NCBI RefSeq assembly: GCF_000970455.1
Contig: NZ_LAJG01000014.1
Location: 682,001 to 746,000 of the forward strand
Direction: 5' to 3'
From: Devosia soli
GTDB lineage: Bacteria > Pseudomonadota > Alphaproteobacteria > Rhizobiales > Devosiaceae
DNA length: 64,000 bases
The notes beneath the pieces were generated by a model. The model was not told the origin of the DNA. It saw only the letters and a list, made by a program, of their open reading frames with translations, and made no database searches. The translations under genes were made by a program, and so were the position numbers. Positions 32,491-40,959 of this stretch are shown here, piece by piece; within the stretch, counting starts at the first letter, position 1; every line of letters starts with the position of its first letter.

Positions 32491-33243
32491 ATGAAGAAGA
32501 TCATGCTGGCAGCAATTGCCGCTCTCGCCCTCGGCGGGTCGGCTATGGCGCAGGATACCGTGCGCATTGCTACCGAAGGCGCCTATGCACCCTGGAATTT
32601 TCTCGATGAAGCAGGCAAGCCTGCTGGCTTCGAGATCGATCTTGGCAACGCCATCTGCGAGCAGGCCAAGATCACCTGCGAATGGGTCATCAACGATTGG
32701 GATTCGATCATCCCAAACCTGCTCGCCGGCAACTACGATCTGATCATGGCCGGCATGTCCATCACTGAAGAGCGCCGCCAGACAATCGACTTTACCCAGA
32801 ACTACTTCCCGCCTGATCCGTCCAAGTTCGCATCCGCTGCAGGCACCGAGATCGACTTTGCGGCCCTTTCCGGCAAGCGCATCGGTGTTCAGGGCGGCAC
32901 CATCCAGGCAACCTATGCCGAGGAAAATTACGCTGCCGACAACACCATCGTCACCTTCACCACCGCTGACCAGGCTATGGCCGACCTTGCTGCCGGCAAT
33001 CTCGATACCATCCTGGCCGACGGCGCCTATCTCGACCCCGTCGTCAACGCCTCGGGCGGCGCCATCGTCTTCGTCGGCGAAGACGTCCTAATTGGCGAAG
33101 GTATCGGCGGTGGCATCCGCAAGGACGAGCCGGAACTCAAGAAGACGCTGGACGACGCCATCACTGCCCTCAAGGCCGACGGCACGGTCGATGAACTCAT
33201 TGCCAAATGGTTCGATGGCCGCGGGCCGTTCTTTGCCCAATAA
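32491..33243 (+). CDS. Polar amino-acid ABC transporter substrate-binding protein
   Basis: 250 residues with a signal peptide (MKKIMLAAIAALALGGSAMAQ) and the family 3 solute-binding fold: RIATEGAYAPWNFLDEAGKPAGFEIDLG and DWDSIIPNLLAGNYDLIMAGMSITEERRQTIDFT are typical of lysine/arginine/ornithine or octopine-type proteins. GGAGA precedes the ATG. With a HisP-like ATPase, a basic amino acid or acylated derivative is plausible; the ligand is not certain. Confidence 0.92.
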   Translation: MKKIMLAAIAALALGGSAMAQDTVRIATEGAYAPWNFLDEAGKPAGFEIDLGNAICEQAKITCEWVINDWDSIIPNLLAGNYDLIMAGMSITEERRQTIDFTQNYFPPDPSKFASAAGTEIDFAALSGKRIGVQGGTIQATYAEENYAADNTIVTFTTADQAMADLAAGNLDTILADGAYLDPVVNASGGAIVFVGEDVLIGEGIGGGIRKDEPELKKTLDDAITALKADGTVDELIAKWFDGRGPFFAQ

Positions 33244-33301
33244 GGCCTTGCCAGAGCGTGGGGCCCAGCCCCTCGCTCGCCCCTGAACTGGTACCCGCCA
33301 C

Positions 33302-34114
33302 ATGATTGACGACATCGCCTTCTGGTTCGGCTATCTGACCAATGGCAAGCATCTGACCTGGTACGCGAGCTTCCAGTTCACCATTTTCGCCGCCCTCATG
33401 GGTGGTACGCTGGCGGTGGTCTTCGGCCTCGCCGGCGCAACCATGAAGAACTCTCGGTTCTTCCCGCTTCGTCTCCTTGGCACCATTTACTCCTCGATCG
33501 TTCGCGGCGTGCCGGACGTGCTGTTTTTCCTCTTCTTTCCGCTCGCTTTCGAGCAAGGCGTCGAATGGCTCATTTCCACGCAGGTCTGCTCGCCAGCCGC
33601 AATTGCCGCACAGACCGCAGCTTGGCCACCCTGCAAGGAAGCCAACTGGTTTTTGGGCACTACGGAGTATCTGATCCTTGCCAGCGTCTCGCTTGGCCTT
33701 GTCTATGGGGCCTTTGCGAGCAACGTTATTCATGGCGCCCTGCGCTCGGTGCCCGCCGGCCAGCTTGAAGCTGCTCGCGCTTATGGCATGTCGCCGCGCC
33801 AGGTGCTTTGGCGCATCCACATTCGGCAGATGTGGGTCTATGCCCTGCCCGGCCTCTCCAATGTCTGGATGCTGATCATCAAGGCGACCTCGCTGCTCTC
33901 GCTGCTTCAGATCGCCGATATCGTGCTCTGGGCCGATCGCCTTGGTGCGCCCAATTTCCTGCCTGCCGTAGGCCTGGTGCACGAAGATTGGCGGTGGCGA
34001 TATTATCTCGTGCTTTTCGTCTTTTATATTCTCGTTACCTGGCTCTCCGAGCGCGCCTTCGAAGCCATCATGCGCCGGGCTGGACGCGGCATGCTGAGCG
34101 AGGCGCGCACCTGA
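33302..34114 (+). CDS. Polar amino-acid ABC transporter permease (HisQ type)
   Basis: 270-residue membrane subunit with about five or six helices. A central insertion (about residues 95-125, with two Cys) is longer than in HisQ. The EAA loop is GQLEAARAYGMSPRQVLWRIHIRQM. Its stop overlaps the next permease start (TGATG), so the two are coupled and probably form a heterodimer. Confidence 0.91.
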   Translation: MIDDIAFWFGYLTNGKHLTWYASFQFTIFAALMGGTLAVVFGLAGATMKNSRFFPLRLLGTIYSSIVRGVPDVLFFLFFPLAFEQGVEWLISTQVCSPAAIAAQTAAWPPCKEANWFLGTTEYLILASVSLGLVYGAFASNVIHGALRSVPAGQLEAARAYGMSPRQVLWRIHIRQMWVYALPGLSNVWMLIIKATSLLSLLQIADIVLWADRLGAPNFLPAVGLVHEDWRWRYYLVLFVFYILVTWLSERAFEAIMRRAGRGMLSEART

Positions 34115-34848
34115 TGCAGGGCTTTTTAAACGACCTCGCGATCATGGCGCCGGCGGTGATGTTCAACATCTACTTTGCCGCTGCCTCGATCCCCATCGGC
34201 TTCGTGCTTGCCATCTTTCTCGCGCTCGGCAAGGCTTCGCCCAATCCGGTGATCAACCGGCTGACCCGCGGCTATATCTATGCCTTTCGCGGATCGCCGC
34301 TCTTTATTCAGTTCTTCATGTTCTATTCCCTGGCGCTGTCGCTCAACATTGCGCTCTGGAAGCCGTGGGGCATATCCGGCTTCGTGCTCCACCCACTGTT
34401 CATGGGGCCGCTTGTTTTGATCCTCAACACGGCCGCCTACACCGCTGAAATCTTCTACGGCGCCCTGCGCGCCGTGCCGCGCGGAGAGGTCGAAGCCGCG
34501 CGCGCCTTTGGTATGTCGCCCAGACAGCAATTCCGCCACGTCGTCTGGCCCAATCTCATTCGTCTCGCTTGGCCCGCCTATACCAATGAAGTCGTCTTCC
34601 TCTTTCATGCCACGGCGATCGTTTATTTCGCGCTGCCTGTCATCGGCGCGCAGGCCGACCTGATGATCACAGCGAAGACCCTAGTCGAAGGCGACTATAA
34701 TGCCTTCCTCCATTTTTCTGTCGCAGCGCTCTACTTTCTCACAGTCTCGCTTGTGATCTTCTTCCTCTTCGGCCTCGTCTACCGACGTCTCATCAGGCAT
34801 CTGCCCACACAGCCGCGCCTGCGCTTTGCACCGAGATGGCTGAGGTGA
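34114..34848 (+). CDS. Polar amino-acid ABC transporter permease (HisM type)
   Basis: 244 residues from the ATG at 34114, which overlaps the preceding stop; an open frame further upstream is a shadow of the first permease. The EAA loop GEVEAARAFGMSPRQQFRHVVWPNL and RGSPLFIQFFMFY are typical of HisM-type subunits. The deacylase gene starts four bases after its stop. Confidence 0.92.
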   Translation: MQGFLNDLAIMAPAVMFNIYFAAASIPIGFVLAIFLALGKASPNPVINRLTRGYIYAFRGSPLFIQFFMFYSLALSLNIALWKPWGISGFVLHPLFMGPLVLILNTAAYTAEIFYGALRAVPRGEVEAARAFGMSPRQQFRHVVWPNLIRLAWPAYTNEVVFLFHATAIVYFALPVIGAQADLMITAKTLVEGDYNAFLHFSVAALYFLTVSLVIFFLFGLVYRRLIRHLPTQPRLRFAPRWLR

Positions 34849-34852
34849 CGGC

Positions 34853-35995
34853 GTGAGTTTCGAGCATCATACGCTGGCCATTGCCGGCGACAGTCCTGGC
34901 CAAGAAACCACTCTTCACTGGTACTCAGCAGGCCCAGAAGACGCGCCGATCAAGGTGCATATGCAAGCAGCTCTTCACGCCGACGAGCAGCCGGGCACCA
35001 TTGCCATCCATCATTTGCTGCCCAAGCTGCGCGAGGCGGATCAAGCAGGCCAGCTCCGTGCCCGCTTCTTCATTTTCCCGTCGGTCAATCCCCTCGGTCT
35101 ATCGACCCGCGTTCTCCACCGACATATCGGGCGATACGATCTTGAGACCGGCGTCAATTACAACCGCCGATGGCCTGATCTTTATCCCGTGATAGCCAAA
35201 GATTTAGCGGGCAAGTTTGGTCCGGATGCAGATGCCAATATCTCAGTCATCCGCAAGGCTGTCGGCAATTGGCTCGACGCCCAACGGCCCGTCACCGCCG
35301 CCCAGAAACTTCGTCTCCACGTGATGAAATCGGCTTACGACGCCGATCTGGTGCTCGATCTGCATTGCGACGACGAAAGCCTGATGCATATCTTCACCTC
35401 GCCAGAACTGATGCCTGGACTGCAGGATCTGGCCGACAGGATGGGTGTTGCCGCTACATTGACCGCGGAAGATAGCGGTGGCGGCTCGTTCGATGAGGTT
35501 CTGCCCAGCCTCTACCGAAAGGCGCAGCAAGCCAATCCTGGCTTTCCGATCCCGATGGCGTGTGAAGCAGCAACGCTTGAGTATCGCGGTCAAGCGGATA
35601 CACACGACAGTCTTGGCCGGCTGGACGCGCAGGGGCTCTTCGACTTTTTCGCCGGCCGCGGGTGGATCGAGGCGCCGGTCTCCAGCCCTGCCATCGGCGC
35701 TCCACCGCCCACGCCGTTTGAAGCGACCGAAGTGCTGCGCACCGACCGGCCGGGGCTCCTCGCCTATCGCGTGGAACTGGGCGACGTCGTGACCGCCGGC
35801 GACGTGGTCGCCGACCTGATCGCCATGGATGGACCGGAGGCTTTCTTGGCCCGCACGCCGATACGGGCCGGGACGGACGGCTTCATCCTTTCCCGCGCTT
35901 CGGCAAAATACGTTGCAGCCGGCGCGGCAGTCGCCAAGATCGTCGGCACCGAGATACTTCCTGGCCGCGCCGGTAGTTATCTCCTCGAAGACTAA
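34853..35995 (+). CDS. Succinylglutamate desuccinylase/aspartoacylase family deacylase
   Basis: 380 residues; a GTG start four bases after the permease stop. The zinc ligands of the M14-like AstE/AspA fold are visible in LHADEQPG (His42, Glu45) and DLHCDDE, with an arginine/substrate site near NYNRRWPDLYP. A C-terminal ~90-residue beta domain resembles a lipoyl-like barrel common in the family. These enzymes hydrolyse N-acyl groups from amino acids. Coupling with an amino-acid importer suggests the imported compound is an N-acyl or lactam-type amino-acid derivative that is opened inside the cell; its identity is not shown. Confidence 0.85.
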   Translation: MSFEHHTLAIAGDSPGQETTLHWYSAGPEDAPIKVHMQAALHADEQPGTIAIHHLLPKLREADQAGQLRARFFIFPSVNPLGLSTRVLHRHIGRYDLETGVNYNRRWPDLYPVIAKDLAGKFGPDADANISVIRKAVGNWLDAQRPVTAAQKLRLHVMKSAYDADLVLDLHCDDESLMHIFTSPELMPGLQDLADRMGVAATLTAEDSGGGSFDEVLPSLYRKAQQANPGFPIPMACEAATLEYRGQADTHDSLGRLDAQGLFDFFAGRGWIEAPVSSPAIGAPPPTPFEATEVLRTDRPGLLAYRVELGDVVTAGDVVADLIAMDGPEAFLARTPIRAGTDGFILSRASAKYVAAGAAVAKIVGTEILPGRAGSYLLED

Positions 35996-37212
35996 CGTCT
36001 GCCGAGACCAACCTCGGCATGCTCCAGCGCCATCATCACGCCGCGCAGCTCGGCCAGGCCCTTCATCCGGCCAATCGTCGGATAGCCCGGTTGCGCCCGG
36101 CGCCCGAGATCGTCGAGAATATCCTGCCCGTGATCGGGCCGCATCGGAATGATCGCGTCCTTGCGACCCTCTGCTTTGCGACGCCGTTCTTCGCGGACAA
36201 TAGCGGCGATCAGCGCCACCATGTCGGTGTCGCCGGCCAGGTGTTCAGCCTCGAAGAACGAGCCGACGATATCGTCATTGTCGCGCTTCACATTCCTCAG
36301 ATGCAAGAAATGAACCTTCGGCCCAAACCGCTCCATCATTCCCGGCAGGTCATTGTCCGGTCGCGCGCCAAGCGAGCCCGAGCAGAGCGTCATGCCATTG
36401 GCAGAGCTATCCACAGCGTCGAGTATATACCTGTAGTCCGCCTCGGTCGACATGATCCGCGGCAGGCCGAGCAGCGCAAACGGAGGATCATCCGGATGGC
36501 AGCAAAGGCGCAGGCCCAGTTTTTCCGCTTCCGGCACCACCTCTTCGAGAAAATCGACGAAGTGCGCGCGGAGCTGGTCACGTGTGATGCTGCCATATTC
36601 GTCGAGATGAGCCTGAACGTCTTCAAGCGACATCGATTCCGTCGAACCCGGCAGCCCCATGGTCACATTCCGGCCGAGCTGCCTCTTCTCGTCCTCGCTC
36701 ATGTCGCCAAAGCGCCGCGCCGCTTCGTCGGCAATGGCATTGGTATAGTCGGCAGCAGCGCCGGGACGCTTCAGAATATGGATGTCGAAGGCGGCAAAGT
36801 CGAAAATGTCGAAGCGCATGCACGAGCCGCCATTGGGCACGGTCCACCGCAGGTCGGTTCGCGTCCAATCGAGGACTGGCATAAAATTGTAGCAGATGAC
36901 TTCCATGCCGCTCTCGGCAAGATTGCGCATCGAAATCTTGTAATTGGCGATATGCTCGCGCCAATCGTTCTTCTGCTTCTTGATGTCTTCGCTGACGGGC
37001 AGGCTTTCCACCACATCCCAGGTCAGGCCCGACGGCGACCCGTCCTTACGGGTGCCAATTTCCTGGTAGCGCTTGGCGATCTCGTCCTTGGTCCAGACAA
37101 CGCCATTGGGCACATGGTGTAGCGCGCTAACGACGCCAACGGCACCGACCTGGGTGATGTCATCGATCGAGCAAAGGTCCTTGGGGCCGAACCACCGCCA
37201 GGTCTGTCGCAC
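35992..37212 (-). CDS. uxuA: Mannonate dehydratase
   Basis: Converts D-mannonate to 2-keto-3-deoxygluconate in hexuronate breakdown (406 residues). I start it at GTG 37212, giving VRQTWRWFGPKD, the usual UxuA N terminus, with GGAG eight bases before; the longer frame runs into the DUF4326 gene. Characteristic stretches include GLTWDVVESLPVSEDIK, CYNFMPVLDWTRTDL, CCHPDDPP and HFLHLRNVKR, and the metal-site region MRPDHGQDI. It shares a TTGTATG motif upstream with the TRAP/kdu operon. Its stop overlaps the end of the convergent deacylase. Confidence 0.94.
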   Translation of the reverse strand: MRQTWRWFGPKDLCSIDDITQVGAVGVVSALHHVPNGVVWTKDEIAKRYQEIGTRKDGSPSGLTWDVVESLPVSEDIKKQKNDWREHIANYKISMRNLAESGMEVICYNFMPVLDWTRTDLRWTVPNGGSCMRFDIFDFAAFDIHILKRPGAAADYTNAIADEAARRFGDMSEDEKRQLGRNVTMGLPGSTESMSLEDVQAHLDEYGSITRDQLRAHFVDFLEEVVPEAEKLGLRLCCHPDDPPFALLGLPRIMSTEADYRYILDAVDSSANGMTLCSGSLGARPDNDLPGMMERFGPKVHFLHLRNVKRDNDDIVGSFFEAEHLAGDTDMVALIAAIVREERRRKAEGRKDAIIPMRPDHGQDILDDLGRRAQPGYPTIGRMKGLAELRGVMMALEHAEVGLGRR

Positions 37213-37228
37213 AGTCAGAACTCCATTC

Positions 37229-37235
37229 TTGTATG
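37229..37235. promoter_or_regulatory. TTGTATG motif upstream of uxuA
   Basis: The 7-mer TTGTATG (CATACAA in the direction of uxuA transcription) lies 17 bases before the uxuA start and is the same as the arms of the inverted repeat at 44695-44719 before dctP. It may be a half site for a shared uronate regulator. On its own this is weak evidence. Confidence 0.35.
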
Positions 37236-37256
37236 GTAGCTCACTAGCACAAAGCA

Positions 37257-37604
37257 CTAGCCATTCGCGAGTGCTATGAGCGTATCGACGTGGCACGGCA
37301 TGCCTTGACGGCACCAACAGGCGAGGTTTTTGCCCGCGAGCGTTGTACGAATCTGCTCGAGCGATGGCCGTTGGCGATCCGCCTCGATCTCGCCGCCCAG
37401 CCATCTTGCATGCCGCGGTACGGCTTCCGCCTGCGCCCTCGCACGATCAAGACCAGTCTCAGCGGCCACGGTGTCGATGCTGAAAGGATTCCCCCATGGC
37501 CCTGGCCGCGCCACCGATTGCGCCGGAAGGCCGTTGAGTGCCTGCGAAATCGCCTGCAGGTCAAAGCCGGCACGGCGGGACAGGACGATCCGCTGCGGTG
37601 TCAT
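37257..37604 (-). CDS. DUF4326 domain-containing protein
   Basis: 115 residues from the ATG at 37604, which overlaps the stop of the TRIC-channel gene (ATGA). The conserved DUF4326 points are RPGPWGNPF and the C-terminal LACWCRQGMPCHVDTL, with clustered Cys/His suggesting a metal site. Family function is unknown; members are often phage or plasmid encoded, but this copy is in an operon with a membrane channel. Confidence 0.82.
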   Translation of the reverse strand: MTPQRIVLSRRAGFDLQAISQALNGLPAQSVARPGPWGNPFSIDTVAAETGLDRARAQAEAVPRHARWLGGEIEADRQRPSLEQIRTTLAGKNLACWCRQGMPCHVDTLIALANG

Positions 37605-38218
37605 TTGCGCATATTTCGGTCGAAGACGAATTTGGGCATTTCCCACTTGAGCGCGATGGCGGTGACACGCAGGGCAAAGCCGATCGCCATAGCCGGAATG
37701 GCCATGAGGTCTGCCGGCAGGCCCGCGGAGATGCCGAGAAAATAGATCACGCCCGCTACCATCGACACGGTGGCATAAAGCTCGCCCTGGAAGATCAGCG
37801 GGATATCATTGCAGAGCACATCGCGGAAAATGCCGCCGGCCGTTCCCGTGACCATGCCAGCAACGATGACGATGATCGGATGCACGCCCGCCTCGATCCC
37901 GATATTGCAGCCGATGACGGTGAAGACGGTGAGGCCCAGTGCGTCGAGCAGCAGGAACGGCCATTTAAGGCGATCCACAAGGCGTGCCAAGGGAATGGTA
38001 AGCAGTGCAGCTCCGCAGACCAGCAGCAGCACATACGGGTTCCGCACCCAAAAGAGCGGATAGTGATCAAGCATGATATCGCGCAGCGTACCGCCGCCCA
38101 GAGCCGTGACGCAGGCTATCAGGCAGACGCCGAACCAATCCATGTTGCGGCGGCCCGCCGCCAGCGCCGCCGTCATCGCTTCGGCCGTAATGGCGATATA
38201 AAACATGACGATCAGCAT
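37601..38218 (-). CDS. Trimeric intracellular cation channel (TRIC/YadS) family protein
   Basis: About 205 residues with seven hydrophobic helices in two homologous halves. Each half has the Gly-rich kinked motif: TALGGGTLRDIML and GTAGGIFRDVLCN. Prokaryotic TRIC proteins form potassium-permeable trimers; some are proposed to move amino acids. Starts at 38218 or 38206 are both reasonable; upstream in-frame residues overlap the M15-like gene on the other strand. It is coupled to DUF4326. Confidence 0.87.
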   Translation of the reverse strand: MLIVMFYIAITAEAMTAALAAGRRNMDWFGVCLIACVTALGGGTLRDIMLDHYPLFWVRNPYVLLLVCGAALLTIPLARLVDRLKWPFLLLDALGLTVFTVIGCNIGIEAGVHPIIVIVAGMVTGTAGGIFRDVLCNDIPLIFQGELYATVSMVAGVIYFLGISAGLPADLMAIPAMAIGFALRVTAIALKWEMPKFVFDRNMRK

Positions 38219-38304
38219 GGCGGTCCTGGCGCGTCCAAATCGGGTTGTCGTCGCCAAGGTACAGCAGCACCATGCTGCGTCCAGAGCCGGAAGAGACTTC
38301 TCCC

Positions 38305-38925
38305 ATGCGTCAGCCGAAAACCGTAAAAGCTCTTGAAGACTTCGGGCGCGTGCGCCTGTCGCCAAGCTTCTTCATGCGCGATTTTCTTTATTCGGAAATC
38401 GCCGTCATCAATAGCTTTCAAAACCTTCCCGCCGATCCGGATCTCGCGATCGCGGCTGGGACACGGCTCTGCGAAGACCTGCTTGAGCCGTTGCAGGATA
38501 AATTCGGCCGCCTCTCGGTGCGCTCGTCCTATCGGTCGCCCGAGGTCAATCGCTTTGGCAACGACAATGGCTTCAACTGTGCAATCAACGAGAAAAACTT
38601 CGCTCATCACATCTGGGACAAGCGCGACAGTGCCGGCCGGATGGGCGCAACAGCGTGCATCGTCGTCAACCGCTTCATCTCATACTTTGAGCAAACCGGC
38701 GATTGGGAAGCTATGGCTTGGTGGGTGCACGATCACCTGCCCTATTCGGAGATGGAATTTTTCCCAAAGTTTGCTGCGTTCAATCTGCAGTGGCGGGAAG
38801 AACCAGTGCGAAAAATTTACAGCTATATCCCGCCAAGACGTGGGAGACTGACAGAGCCCGGCAGGCCAAACTGGTTTGGCAAACATGACGAGGCCTATGC
38901 TGCCATGCTGGAGGCATTGCATTGA
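38305..38925 (+). CDS. Conserved protein, peptidase M15-like
   Basis: 206 residues from the ATG at 38305. There is no signal peptide. The central SSYRSPEVNRFGN resembles the substrate-binding SGYRSPxxN strand of M15 D-Ala-D-Ala carboxypeptidases, and His residues follow (AHHIWD and WWVHDHLPYSEMEFF). The full HxH zinc set of M15 is not clear, so activity is doubtful. It is probably a widely conserved protein of unknown role in Hyphomicrobiales. Confidence 0.7.
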   Translation: MRQPKTVKALEDFGRVRLSPSFFMRDFLYSEIAVINSFQNLPADPDLAIAAGTRLCEDLLEPLQDKFGRLSVRSSYRSPEVNRFGNDNGFNCAINEKNFAHHIWDKRDSAGRMGATACIVVNRFISYFEQTGDWEAMAWWVHDHLPYSEMEFFPKFAAFNLQWREEPVRKIYSYIPPRRGRLTEPGRPNWFGKHDEAYAAMLEALH

Positions 38926-38943
38926 TGCGCCTCCGCCAACAGT

Positions 38944-39002
38944 GTCATTCCCCGCGAAAGCGGAAGCCTCTGTTTGGCAACGGACGCTTTCGCAGGGATG
39001 AC
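38944..39002. repeat. Family A palindromic repeat
   Basis: GTCATTCCCCGCGAAAGCG and its inverted partner CGCTTTCGCAGGGATGAC flank a ~22-base loop. It lies between the convergent stops of the M15-like gene and kdgF and could act as a transcript end. Confidence 0.75.
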
Positions 39003-39011
39003 CCCGAGACC

Positions 39012-39347
39012 TTAGAGAAAATCCGCCCGATGCGGCGTGAACACATCCACCAGCCGGCCCTTTTCCAGCGCGAGGACACCGTGCACCAAACCTGACGGCA
39101 CGATGAAGCTGCCGCCCTGCCCGACGACTTCGGTCTTGCCGTCGATGGTTACCTCGAAGCTCCCCTCGGCGACATAGCTCACCTGAATATGCGGATGGCT
39201 ATGCAGCGCGCCGACGGCGCCTTTCTCGAAGCCAAACTCGACCTGCATCATCTCAGGCGTATGGATCAGCACCCGGCGCGTATTGCCTGGCGCCAGCTCC
39301 GTCCATTCGGTCTCGTTGGGTTGGGCAAAAAACTTCTGTTCAGTCAT
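39012..39347 (-). CDS. kdgF: Cupin protein KdgF, unsaturated uronate linearisation
   Basis: 111-residue single-domain cupin. Metal-binding His residues are in HSHPHIQVSYVAEG and the second motif in VPSGLVHGV; the tail DVFTPHRADFL is characteristic of KdgF. KdgF converts 4,5-unsaturated galacturonate (from pectin or alginate) into the linear ketone used by KduI. The ATG at 39347 is four bases after the kduD stop. It is the last gene of the TRAP-gntR-kdu operon. Confidence 0.88.
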   Translation of the reverse strand: MTEQKFFAQPNETEWTELAPGNTRRVLIHTPEMMQVEFGFEKGAVGALHSHPHIQVSYVAEGSFEVTIDGKTEVVGQGGSFIVPSGLVHGVLALEKGRLVDVFTPHRADFL

Positions 39348-39351
39348 TGGA

Positions 39352-40113
39352 TCACCTTGCGAGCCAGCCGCCATCGACGGGGATGACGGCGCCATGCATG
39401 TAGTTGGAAGCGGGAGCGAGGAGGAAAACCGCTGCGTCGCCGATATCGGAGGGCACGCCCCAGCGTCCTGCGGGAATACGCCCGAGAATCGATGCCGAAC
39501 GATCGGGGTCGCTGCGCAACGCTTCGGTATTGTTGGTCTCGATATAGCCCGGGGCAATGGCGTTAACGTTGATGCCCTTGGCTGCCCATTCGTTGGCGAG
39601 CAGGCGGGTGATGCCCAGGACGCCGCTCTTTGACGCCGTGTAACTTGCGACGCGAATGCCGCCCTGAAAGCTGAGCATCGACGCGATGTTCACAATCCGC
39701 GCCGGCTGATTGGCCGCCAAGGCTTTGCGACCTAGGGATTGGGCGAGGAAGAACATCGATTTGAGATTGATGTCCATCACCGCATCCCAGTCAGCTTCGG
39801 TGAAATCCACGGCATCGACGCGCTTGATGATGCCGGCGTTGTTGACGAGGCCGTCAAGGGGACCATGCTTTTCCCATGCTGTATCGAACATGTTCTGGGC
39901 GTCCTTGGTCGAACCAAGATCGGCGCGCACCTCGACAAAGTCCGCACCCTGACCGTGCATCAGCGAAGCCGTCTCTTCCATCGATGAGCGACCGACGCCA
40001 ATCACCCGCCCGCCGGCCTTGCCTATGGAAAGGGCAATGCCCTGACCGATACCGGTATTGGCGCCTGTAACCATGATGGTCTTACCGGAAAGGCTGAATG
40101 CGCCGAGATCCAT
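39352..40113 (-). CDS. kduD: 2-dehydro-3-deoxy-D-gluconate 5-dehydrogenase
   Basis: 253-residue classical short-chain dehydrogenase that makes 2-keto-3-deoxygluconate from 2,5-diketo-3-deoxygluconate. The NAD site is TGANTGIGQG and the catalytic Ser/Tyr/Lys are in IASMLSFQGGIRVASYTASKSG. The ATG at 40113 overlaps the kduI stop by one base (TGATG), which sets the start. KduD next to KduI fixes the assignment. Confidence 0.93.
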   Translation of the reverse strand: MDLGAFSLSGKTIMVTGANTGIGQGIALSIGKAGGRVIGVGRSSMEETASLMHGQGADFVEVRADLGSTKDAQNMFDTAWEKHGPLDGLVNNAGIIKRVDAVDFTEADWDAVMDINLKSMFFLAQSLGRKALAANQPARIVNIASMLSFQGGIRVASYTASKSGVLGITRLLANEWAAKGINVNAIAPGYIETNNTEALRSDPDRSASILGRIPAGRWGVPSDIGDAAVFLLAPASNYMHGAVIPVDGGWLAR

Positions 40114-40937
40114 CAGCGCAGATCCTCCATCGGCACCTTCTCTGCATCGGTATAGTCGATATTGTCTCCGGCCATGGCCCAGATGAACGTATACGACCCA
40201 GTGCCGGCGCCCGCATGGATGGACCATGGCGGAGACAAGATTGCTTGCTCGTTCCGCACGATCATGTGCCGTGTCTCATCCGGCTCACCCATCAGATGCA
40301 CGACGAAGGCGTCGGGCTTGAGGTCGAAATAGAGATAGGCCTCCATGCGCCGGTCGTGCACATGCGCGGGCATGGTGTTCCACACCGAGCCTGGAGCAAA
40401 CTGGGTCAGCCCCACGACCAGCTGGCAGCTCTTGAGGCTGTTCGTATACTGATAGATCGAACGTTCGTTGGCCGTCTCCGCGCTGCCCATGTCAAGCCGC
40501 TTGGCGCCCGACTGCTGCAACAGCGTCGTTGGATGCGAGGCGTGCGCCGGAGCGCTCAGGAGATAGAACTTTGCGCCAGCGCCTGAGAAGCGTACGTCCT
40601 TCGAGCCCATGCCGACATAGAGCATGTCGCGCGTGCCGACAGCGTGGTCAGTCCCGTCGACGGTGATCGTGCCCGCTTCTCCAATATTGACGGCGATCAG
40701 CTCACGCCGGTCGAGGAAATTGGCAGTCCCGGTGGGCTTGATAACTTCAAGGACAAGCTCTCCCGAGGCCGGCACCGCTCCGCCCACAGCCATGCGATCG
40801 TAATGCGTATAGGTCCAACGCACCGCGCCATCTGCGAATAGATCGTCGATCAGGAAATTTTCGCGCAGTTCGGCCGTGCCCATGCCGGCGGCACTGACAG
40901 GATCGATGGCATGGCGGATGTCGAATTCGGTGCTCAT
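40113..40937 (-). CDS. kduI: 5-dehydro-4-deoxy-D-glucuronate isomerase
   Basis: 274-residue bicupin isomerase that converts 5-keto-4-deoxyuronate to 2,5-diketo-3-deoxygluconate. Zinc ligands are visible in MPAHVHDRRMEAYLYF (His, His, Glu) and a later His in PPWSIHAGAGTGSY. The N-terminal RHAIDPVSAAGMGTAELRENFLI is highly typical. It starts 22 bases after the gntR stop with GGAG upstream. Confidence 0.95.
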   Translation of the reverse strand: MSTEFDIRHAIDPVSAAGMGTAELRENFLIDDLFADGAVRWTYTHYDRMAVGGAVPASGELVLEVIKPTGTANFLDRRELIAVNIGEAGTITVDGTDHAVGTRDMLYVGMGSKDVRFSGAGAKFYLLSAPAHASHPTTLLQQSGAKRLDMGSAETANERSIYQYTNSLKSCQLVVGLTQFAPGSVWNTMPAHVHDRRMEAYLYFDLKPDAFVVHLMGEPDETRHMIVRNEQAILSPPWSIHAGAGTGSYTFIWAMAGDNIDYTDAEKVPMEDLR

Positions 40938-40959
40938 AAACTACTCCGGAAACGGAAAA

